The translations under genes and the position numbers were made by a program. This document shows positions 7,614 to 11,997 of a stretch of 11,997 nt of DNA, in pieces. The DNA is taken from the NCBI GenBank assembly GCA_945788485.1, contig CALZMB010000041.1, positions 1 through 11,997 on the forward strand. Reading direction: 5' to 3'. Source of the DNA: an uncultured bacterium. Its GTDB lineage: Bacteria; Bacteroidota; Bacteroidia; Bacteroidales; Bacteroidaceae. Within the stretch, counting starts at the first letter, position 1; every line of letters starts with the position of its first letter. A model generated the notes under the pieces. It had not been told where the DNA came from. It searched no databases and was given only the letters and a program-made list of their open reading frames with translations.

Positions 7614-8459
7614 TCACAGCCATTTCTCAACCCTCTGCTCTGTCAATTCCCACAACTTCTCTGTCGTTTCCGAATCAACATATCGTTTTGCCAGCTTACG
7701 GCGTTTGCACGAAGCGTAGAATCCGCCGCTCTCGCCTGCCACCTCTGGAGAGAGAAGGAGATGCACAGCTGTCGCCGCTCCTTGCGCGGGAGTGCGTATG
7801 ATGGGACGGAAAAAGATGTCGGTCAGCTTGTCGAACCACATCTTGAAGGCGATGATGTCGGTGGAGACGACACCCGGATCGGCGCAGTTCACCGTGATGC
7901 CTCGGTCGGCTATCAGCTGCGACAGCTTGCGCGTGAACATCGTCAGCGCGAGCTTCGTGTTTGAATACGGGAATATCCTCCAGAAGAAGCCGCGGCATCC
8001 GAGCGTGAAGAACTCCGGGAAATACAGCCGTCCGAAGCGGTAGGTCAATGATGCCATGCTGACGATGCGGCTTCCGCGGTGCATCATCGGCAACAGCAGG
8101 CGCGTCAGGAGATAGTGGCCGACATAGTTCACGCTCACCGTGCGCTCCAGACCGTCAACGGTGATGGTGCGCCCTTCGGTCTCAAGTATGCCGGCATTGT
8201 TCATCAGCAACGCCACGCTGACGTTGCGTTCCTGCAGCCGGACGGCGAAGTCTTTCACCGTCTGCAACGACGCGAGGTCGATATACATCACCTCGATGTC
8301 TTCATTCCCAGTGTCTGCCACGAGCATCGCGCGCTTCTTGTGCGCACGCTCCAGATTGCAGCATGCCATCACCACATGATAGCCCTGCTTCGCCACGGCG
8401 CGGGCAATCTCTGTGCCCATGCATCCGTCGGCGCCGGTTATGACAGCATATTCTTTCAT
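7614..8459 (-). CDS. Short-chain dehydrogenase/reductase
   Basis: A 281-residue classical-type SDR (NAD(P)-dependent alcohol/ketone oxidoreductase), nearest in style to retinol-dehydrogenase-like members. Visible elements are the cofactor loop TGADGCMG (8-15), NNAG (87-90), N111, S137, the catalytic pair Y165 and K169 (YSNTK), and ADPGVVST after the active site. An insertion between S137 and Y165 (RFGRLYFPEFFTLG...) may shape the substrate pocket. Two positions differ from the usual family pattern: Cys13 where TGxxxGxG has Gly, and ACCN where NADPH enzymes often have ACRN, so cofactor choice is open. I use the ATG at 8459, which overlaps the previous stop as ATGA and suggests translational coupling; an upstream in-frame ATG at 8495 adds 12 unrelated residues. 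Context suggests 3-keto/3-hydroxy steroid interconversion, by inference only. Confidence 0.9.
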   Translation of the reverse strand: MKEYAVITGADGCMGTEIARAVAKQGYHVVMACCNLERAHKKRAMLVADTGNEDIEVMYIDLASLQTVKDFAVRLQERNVSVALLMNNAGILETEGRTITVDGLERTVSVNYVGHYLLTRLLLPMMHRGSRIVSMASLTYRFGRLYFPEFFTLGCRGFFWRIFPYSNTKLALTMFTRKLSQLIADRGITVNCADPGVVSTDIIAFKMWFDKLTDIFFRPIIRTPAQGAATAVHLLLSPEVAGESGGFYASCKRRKLAKRYVDSETTEKLWELTEQRVEKWL

Positions 8460-9679
8460 AGCATTTCCAGTTTGTCTATTTCTTTTTTCAGGCACGGCGG
8501 CAGCTCTTCGTCAAGATGCTGATGACATGCCATGTCGATAGAATACATACGCGCGATGCAATAGTTGCTGTGGCGGCATGCGCAACGTGCGTGGTCTTCG
8601 TCGCGCATCTTGTTCACAAACGCCGGGTCGTTCAGCAACGCCCTGCCCATCTGCACGGCACAGAAGCCGTGGTCGAGCACCTCCTCTACCCTATCCTTCG
8701 CCACAAGTCCGCCGACATATATCAGCGGCATGTCGGGCAGCTCTTTGCGGAACAGCAGTGCGTCGTCGAGGAAGTACGCTTCCTTGAACGGCACGGTCGG
8801 AATCATCCATTTGCCCACCATCCGCACGCCGTATTTCAGCCACCATGTCGTCATGTAATGTGTCATGCTGCGTATCGGCATCGCGCCGCGCATGACATAC
8901 ATCGGAGCCTTGCTGACAAAGCCGCCGCTCAAGACGAGGGCGTGGGCGCCATCGGCCTGCAGACGCTTCGCCACCTGCAACGCCTCGTCAATCTCCATGC
9001 CGCCCTTGAAACCGTCGCGCATGTTCATCTTCACTATCACTGCCATATCGTCGCCCGCCGCCTTCATCACCTCTTCCATACACTGGTCCATGAAACGCAT
9101 ACGGTTTTCCAACGACCCGCCGTAGATGTCATGACGGCGGTTGGTGTAGGGCGAAAGGAACTGGCTGATGAGATAGCCGTGGCCGGCATGTATCTCGACA
9201 GCGTCGAAACCGGATTCGCGAGCCAAGCGGACGGCATCGCCGTAGGCACGCGCCATAGCCGGCAACTCGTCGGCGCGAAGGCCTCGGACGAATGTCGGAG
9301 AATAGAGGTTGAAACCTGTTGTGGCGCCTACCGGCGTACAGCCGCAGATGCTCTTGTGCGACATATTGCCGCAATGTCCCAACTGAATGGACGCCGCTGC
9401 GCCCTCTGCGTGTACAGCATCGGTGAGCTGGCGCAAGCCTCCCACTATCTCCTTGCGCATCCACAGCTGACGCTCGAACGACAAGCCGCTCTGAGTGACG
9501 GCGGCATAAGCCACTGTCGTCATTCCAACACCGCCTGCCGCGACAGACTGATGATATTTCAACAACTGCTCTGACGGAGCATTGCCGGGACACATGCTCT
9601 CGAACGCAGCAGAACGTATCGTGCGGTTTCGCAAAGTCAACGGACCTATCCGGACCGGAGTGAAAATCTTGCTTAACAT
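8456..9679 (-). CDS. Old Yellow Enzyme family NADH:flavin oxidoreductase (ene-reductase)
   Basis: A 407-residue FMN-dependent TIM-barrel enzyme that reduces activated C=C bonds. The N-terminus FTPVRIGPLTLRNR and the block HAGHGYLISQFLSPYTN with RRHDIYGGSLENR (164-193) are diagnostic; H164 and H167 are the expected substrate-binding pair. VLSGGF and IYVGGL (near 350) fit the phosphate-binding end of the barrel, and AVQMGRALLNDP follows. After the barrel is a Cys-rich tail (C366, C368, C374, C385) like the 4Fe-4S motif of dienoyl-CoA reductase and trimethylamine dehydrogenase relatives, but with Ser371 where the second Cys is expected. The second FAD/NAD(P) domain of BaiCD/BaiH and dienoyl-CoA reductases is missing, so electrons must come directly from NAD(P)H or a partner. 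It is 109 bases downstream of the SRD5A gene and coupled to the SDR gene. A steroid 5-beta-reductase role is possible, not shown. Confidence 0.92.
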   Translation of the reverse strand: MLSKIFTPVRIGPLTLRNRTIRSAAFESMCPGNAPSEQLLKYHQSVAAGGVGMTTVAYAAVTQSGLSFERQLWMRKEIVGGLRQLTDAVHAEGAAASIQLGHCGNMSHKSICGCTPVGATTGFNLYSPTFVRGLRADELPAMARAYGDAVRLARESGFDAVEIHAGHGYLISQFLSPYTNRRHDIYGGSLENRMRFMDQCMEEVMKAAGDDMAVIVKMNMRDGFKGGMEIDEALQVAKRLQADGAHALVLSGGFVSKAPMYVMRGAMPIRSMTHYMTTWWLKYGVRMVGKWMIPTVPFKEAYFLDDALLFRKELPDMPLIYVGGLVAKDRVEEVLDHGFCAVQMGRALLNDPAFVNKMRDEDHARCACRHSNYCIARMYSIDMACHQHLDEELPPCLKKEIDKLEML

Positions 9680-9743
9680 ATTTATTTCGTTATTTTTTGT
9701 TTTAGGCTTTGTTTTGTTTTTCTACTCGTCACTTCAAAACTAT

Positions 9744-9780
9744 CAACTTGTCAACTCGTCAACTCGTCAACTTGTCAACT
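9744..9780. repeat. 8-bp tandem repeat, 4.6 copies
   Basis: CAACTTGT, CAACTCGT, CAACTCGT, CAACTTGT, CAACT in a row, all units identical except one C/T position. It lies between the SRD5A stop and the OYE start, so it would be part of the operon mRNA. A degraded copy (ACTCGTCACT) precedes it at about 9724. Copy number could vary between strains by slippage. Confidence 0.85.
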
Positions 9781-9788
9781 AAAAAATT

Positions 9789-10553
9789 CTAATACACAAA
9801 CGGAATAATCCGTTTGCGGCTATAGACAACACCGCCAAACTCCTCCGCGTACCTATTATATATAGCTGCGGCACGCGGGACAAGGTTGGCAGCCGTCCAC
9901 AACACGAACACCCACGAAGCCCATGTTGACGAAGCGATGGCGAAGCCAGTCCATTCAACCAGTTCGCCGAAATAATTGGCTGAGGTGACAAATCGGTACA
10001 TCCCCCTCTCCGGAAGATAATGGTTCGTGTCGCCAGGCTTGCGCAACGAGCGTATCACATGGTCTGAATGAATATTGACTGCCATGCCGGCAAAGAAAAT
10101 GGCGATGCCTGCCAACGTGCGGGGCTGAAGGAGATAGACTGCGCCGCCCGCATACTCTGCAGGAGGGAACAGGAACAATCCGCCTGCCTGCATCATGCCG
10201 TTGACGACATTGAACGTCACGCCCATCAGCATGATGCACACCGGCATGCTTCCCTTGCCTTTCAGCAGTAGAGGGAAGACAAACGAACGCTGGAAATAGT
10301 GCAGCTGAAACAGCAAGAAAAGAACAAGCTGGGGCAGGAGGCATGGGTCGGCTGACTGGAGCCATAACACTGCCATGGTGAAAAAGACCGGCGCTTCCAT
10401 CAACACCCATGCTGTTTTGTTGTTGATGGAGAAACCCCAAGCCGGCGTGCGGAACTTGCCATATCCCGCCTTGACAAAATACAATGCCACAAAGACGACA
10501 AACGCAATGGCAACCATACTCTTCAACAGAAGATAATAAGCTGTTTCTGTCAT
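9789..10553 (-). CDS. 3-oxo-5-alpha-steroid 4-dehydrogenase (SRD5A) family membrane reductase
   Basis: A 254-residue polytopic membrane protein, the same size as human steroid 5-alpha-reductase 2, which reduces the delta-4 bond of 3-oxo-steroids with NADPH. Similarity runs the whole length. E53 (LMEAPVF) and Y86 (LHYFQRSF) correspond to the human Glu57 and Tyr91 that hold the steroid 3-keto group. The C-terminal half has NIHSD (160-164), LRKPG (170-174), SANYFGELVEW (191-201), PRA (226-228) and the ending SRKRIIPFVY. These cover the cofactor positions N160, D164, R171, N193, E197 and R227. Positions 178 and 231, as I recall Tyr and His in the human enzyme, are His and Ile here. It is first in the operon, about 110 bases downstream of the start predicted from the promoter. 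In bacteria, related enzymes act on 3-oxo-delta-4 bile acids and steroid hormones; the exact substrate here is inferred. Confidence 0.9.
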   Translation of the reverse strand: MTETAYYLLLKSMVAIAFVVFVALYFVKAGYGKFRTPAWGFSINNKTAWVLMEAPVFFTMAVLWLQSADPCLLPQLVLFLLFQLHYFQRSFVFPLLLKGKGSMPVCIMLMGVTFNVVNGMMQAGGLFLFPPAEYAGGAVYLLQPRTLAGIAIFFAGMAVNIHSDHVIRSLRKPGDTNHYLPERGMYRFVTSANYFGELVEWTGFAIASSTWASWVFVLWTAANLVPRAAAIYNRYAEEFGGVVYSRKRIIPFVY

Positions 10554-10668
10554 TTCTTTTTCGTTTGTTTCGGTTGTAAGTTAGGTTATGAAAACATGGC
10601 GGAAAGCCAACATACTCTGAGGATATACGTCACAGACGCGGGAATGGAACTTCGTCATGAAACAATTG

Positions 10669-10700
10669 CAAAGGTACAAAAAAATGTTTACTGACACAAA
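10669..10700 (-). promoter_or_regulatory. Promoter of the SRD5A-OYE-SDR operon
   Basis: On the minus strand TTTG (10697-10700), 20 bases, then TACCTTTG (10669-10676), a full match to the Bacteroidetes consensus. The predicted start is about 10662, giving a leader of about 108 bases before the ATG at 10553. I see no recognisable riboswitch in the leader, only a short TGGC/GCCA hairpin near 10594-10606. Confidence 0.8.
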
Positions 10701-10701
10701 C

Positions 10702-10730
10702 ATTCAATTCGAATTTAGTATTTATTCAAT
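10702..10730. promoter_or_regulatory. Possible operator upstream of the SRD5A operon
   Basis: A perfect 10-bp palindrome AATTCGAATT (10706-10715) lies 6 bases upstream of the -33 element. ATTCAAT occurs at 10702-10708 and again at 10724-10730, 22 bases apart (two helical turns). This placement would suit an activator, but both motifs are A/T-rich and may be chance. Confidence 0.3.
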
Positions 10731-10952
10731 ATAGAGGCAGGAAATTATGCAGCGTGATTTCTGACATTATGCAACACAAGCCGCATGATTCTATGACACA
10801 ACGTCAGATTTAGATTTTACCCAAAGATATATGTTTAGGATGCAAAAAAACGAGCCAGGTGGTAAAAAATCTTGACAACGGGAAAAGTTGATTTTAACAT
10901 TTACAGAATCGGACTTTACTATGTAAAACAGCAATTTCTGATGTTTCGCAAT

Positions 10953-11039
10953 ACTAAACAATACGTTTAGGAGGCTAAGACAATACTTCTTGCGAGCTAA
11001 AACAATACGTTTTGCACGATAAAACAATACGAATGAGAA
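10953..11039. repeat. Four imperfect 21-22-bp tandem repeats with palindromic core
   Basis: Units begin at 10953, 10974, 10996 and 11018 and share the pattern nCTAAAACAATACGTTTTG with substitutions; all four keep ACAATAC. The first unit contains a perfect CTAAAC-AATAC-GTTTAG inverted repeat and the third AAAAC-AATAC-GTTTT. A more degraded unit may precede at about 10921-10942 (TAAAACAGCAATTTC). There are no cas genes and the units abut without spacers, so this is not a CRISPR array. Confidence 0.75.
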
Positions 11040-11188
11040 GCCAAGATTGACTATTTTGGGCTGTTTTTCATGCTTTTTTGAGGGCGGAAACAATGATTTT
11101 TGCTGCCCAGAAAACGTAACAATCTAAGGTTCAATGGTTTACGAAAGCGCAAAATCTGATGCCTGTACGACAACGATCTGACTTTCGA

Positions 11189-11222
11189 TGATTTCTGCGC
11201 GATTCTCGCGAATTTGAAATCA
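11189..11222. repeat. Hairpin-forming inverted repeat
   Basis: TGATTTC (11189-11195) pairs with GAAATCA (11216-11222), and inside it CGCGA-TTC-TCGCG forms a second perfect stem, giving a nested hairpin of 34 bases. No T-run follows on the plus strand that would make it a standard terminator. Confidence 0.55.
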
Positions 11223-11352
11223 CAATTTCTTTTGAAAAACAAGCGACAGAAGCAGACTGACAAAATGTAAGCATTTGGCGACTGAAACGTGACATGACAA
11301 CAATCGTGAAACAGAGGCTCTCAAACGCTATGCGACAGGACAGATACAATAA

Positions 11353-11409
11353 AAAAGCAGATGACAAGCAACATGACACAGTGTGTCATTATGCTTGTCA
11401 TCTGCTTTT
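11353..11409. terminator. Large 57-base hairpin, likely bidirectional terminator
   Basis: A 17-bp perfect outer stem AAAAGCAGATGACAAGC (11353-11369) with its complement (11393-11409), and an inner 7-bp stem ATGACAC-AGT-GTGTCAT. On the minus strand the stem ends in TTTTTT; on the plus strand in TTTT. No gene is visible close by on either side within the window, so it probably ends a transcript entering from the right, or is a mobile hairpin sequence. Confidence 0.65.
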
Positions 11410-11563
11410 CTGTATTAAAGATGGTAAGAATTAATACAAAGATTTTTCTATAATTATGCTAACTTAATTATAAATAAATAGAATAATTGACGATACTGTA
11501 ATGCACCCATTATTTGTGCGGCGAAAACTATGTAGAATCTAATACATCCGTCACAATAAAGGT
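11410..11563. other. A/T-rich intergenic stretch
   Basis: About 150 very A/T-rich bases between the large hairpin and the inverted-repeat element. I see no ORF, promoter pair or repeat in it that I can support. Confidence 0.5.
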
Positions 11564-11843
11564 GGTTCTATAAATTAGCTATGTCAGATTTTGAAATTAT
11601 TTTCGAGGACAAATTGAAACTTGAAGAGTGAGCGTAGCAAGCTACGTGAGCGATGAGACTTGCAATTTGAACCGTTCCCGTCCCCTGGGAAACAGGGGAA
11701 CTGAAGGGGGTTATAAGCCCATTGACAAGAATCCAAAAGATGACAAAACGTTAATCATAAATATTATCCCTTTTTATCGGTGGGAACCATGAAATTGATG
11801 AACACCGCTATTAATAATTAATGCGTGAATAATTTATAGAACC
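11564..11843. mobile_element. MITE-like element with 14-bp terminal inverted repeats
   Basis: GGTTCTATAAATTA (11564-11577) and its exact reverse complement (11830-11843) bound 280 bases. Inside are a long imperfect hairpin, with CAAATTG (11610-11616) pairing CAATTTG (11663-11669) around CGTAGC-AA-GCTACG (11633-11646), and a G/C-rich hairpin TCCCCTG-GGAAA-CAGGGGA (11681-11699). The only ORF of note is 16 codons (ATG 11581, starting MSDFEIIF), so no transposase is encoded. No clear target duplication is seen in the flanks. It may be a non-autonomous or deleted relative of an insertion sequence; which family is unknown to me. Confidence 0.6.
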
Positions 11844-11911
11844 TAAATAAAAATCGAACTTTGCGAGGTGGTATCGTCAGCCAAGATTTGCAAATAGGAA
11901 GGAGAATAATA

Positions 11912-11989
11912 ATGCAAGCTAAAACATATAGCCAACTGAAACCTGAAAATTTCTATTCTTACCGCCTTCATATTGTGTGGAGGTGTTAG
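11912..11989 (+). CDS. Possible 25-residue peptide or leader ORF
   Basis: ATG at 11912 opens 25 codons (starting MQAKTYSQLK, ending HIVWRC) before TAG at 11987-11989. GGAAGGAG lies 8 bases upstream, an unusually strong Shine-Dalgarno match for this group, where most genes here have none. It could be a leader peptide or the start of a gene that continues past the window by frameshift; another frame is open to the edge from about 11947. I do not recognise the sequence. Confidence 0.3.
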   Translation: MQAKTYSQLKPENFYSYRLHIVWRC

Positions 11990-11997
11990 ATAAACTA

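Larger units (their letters stand above)
10731..11352. other. Gene-free A/T-rich region
   Basis: About 620 bases without a convincing gene on either strand. The longest frames (for example 10791-11093 and 11131-11379, minus) have translations of low complexity with no family resemblance and run across the repeats and hairpins. The region holds the 21-22-bp repeats (10953-11039) and a hairpin (11189-11222). No promoter with both elements was found in it. Confidence 0.6.

Noticed and set aside
8516..9574. 352-codon plus-strand ORF
   Set aside because: It is the antisense shadow of the clearly real OYE gene, His-rich with no family motifs.
10823..10830. Minus-strand TATCTTTG as a promoter -7 box
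   Set aside because: No TTG lies 19-21 bases upstream; the nearest is only about 13 bases away.
10953..11039. CRISPR array
   Set aside because: Units are contiguous and diverged, without unique spacers, and no cas genes are near.
10791..11093. 100-codon minus-strand ORF across the 22-bp repeats
   Set aside because: The protein mirrors the DNA repeat, matches no family I know, and has no promoter with both elements.
11131..11379. 82-codon minus-strand ORF
   Set aside because: It starts inside the large hairpin, shows no family resemblance and looks like chance open frame in A/T-rich DNA.

Overview
The window is almost certainly from a member of the Bacteroidales, probably Prevotellaceae. 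The evidence is protein-level resemblance (DUF2027/Smr protein, Bacteroidetes-type QueA with an insertion, bifunctional NadE), start regions that mostly lack a Shine-Dalgarno sequence, and four promoters of the Bacteroidetes type (TTTG or TTG, 19-20 bases, then TAnnTTTG). The genes look roughly half G+C; the right-hand 1.4 kb is clearly richer in A+T and holds no convincing protein gene. The genus is an inference.

Left part (1-6260, all minus strand). A tRNA-Ser(GCT)/tRNA-Glu(CTC) pair has its own promoter. To its right is a five-gene run that reads rsmG, PAP2 phosphatase, queA, DUF2027/Smr protein, nadE from a strong promoter at 6229-6260. Gaps are short (about 26-70 bases) and I see no promoter motif in the three gaps I checked for one (PAP2-queA, queA-Smr, Smr-nadE), so it is probably one housekeeping operon: rRNA methylation, lipid phosphate hydrolysis, tRNA queuosine synthesis, a Smr-domain protein and NAD synthesis.

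Middle (6261-7613). A divergent plus-strand gene encodes a YhcH/YjgK/YiaL (DUF386) sugar-metabolism-type domain carrying an export signal. After it is an apparently independent transcription unit of about 230 bases, with a well-formed promoter and a 15-bp terminator hairpin but no recognisable protein: a candidate small RNA or microprotein gene.

Right-centre (7614-10700, minus strand). Three oxidoreductase genes follow one strong promoter: a true 3-oxo-5-alpha-steroid 4-dehydrogenase (SRD5A) homologue, a single-domain Old Yellow Enzyme, and a short-chain dehydrogenase whose start overlaps the previous stop by ATGA. The set (delta-4 reduction from the alpha face, an OYE-type ene reduction, 3-keto/hydroxy interconversion) fits reductive steroid or bile-acid metabolism and resembles the 5-alpha-reductase/5-beta-reductase/3-beta-HSDH sets reported from gut Bacteroidales. 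This is the most interesting system here.

Right end (10731-11997). A gene-poor zone with four 21-22-bp imperfect repeats built on a palindromic core, a 34-base hairpin, a 57-base terminator-like hairpin, a roughly 280-bp MITE-like element bounded by perfect 14-bp inverted repeats, and a 25-codon ORF behind an unusually strong ribosome binding site at the window edge.
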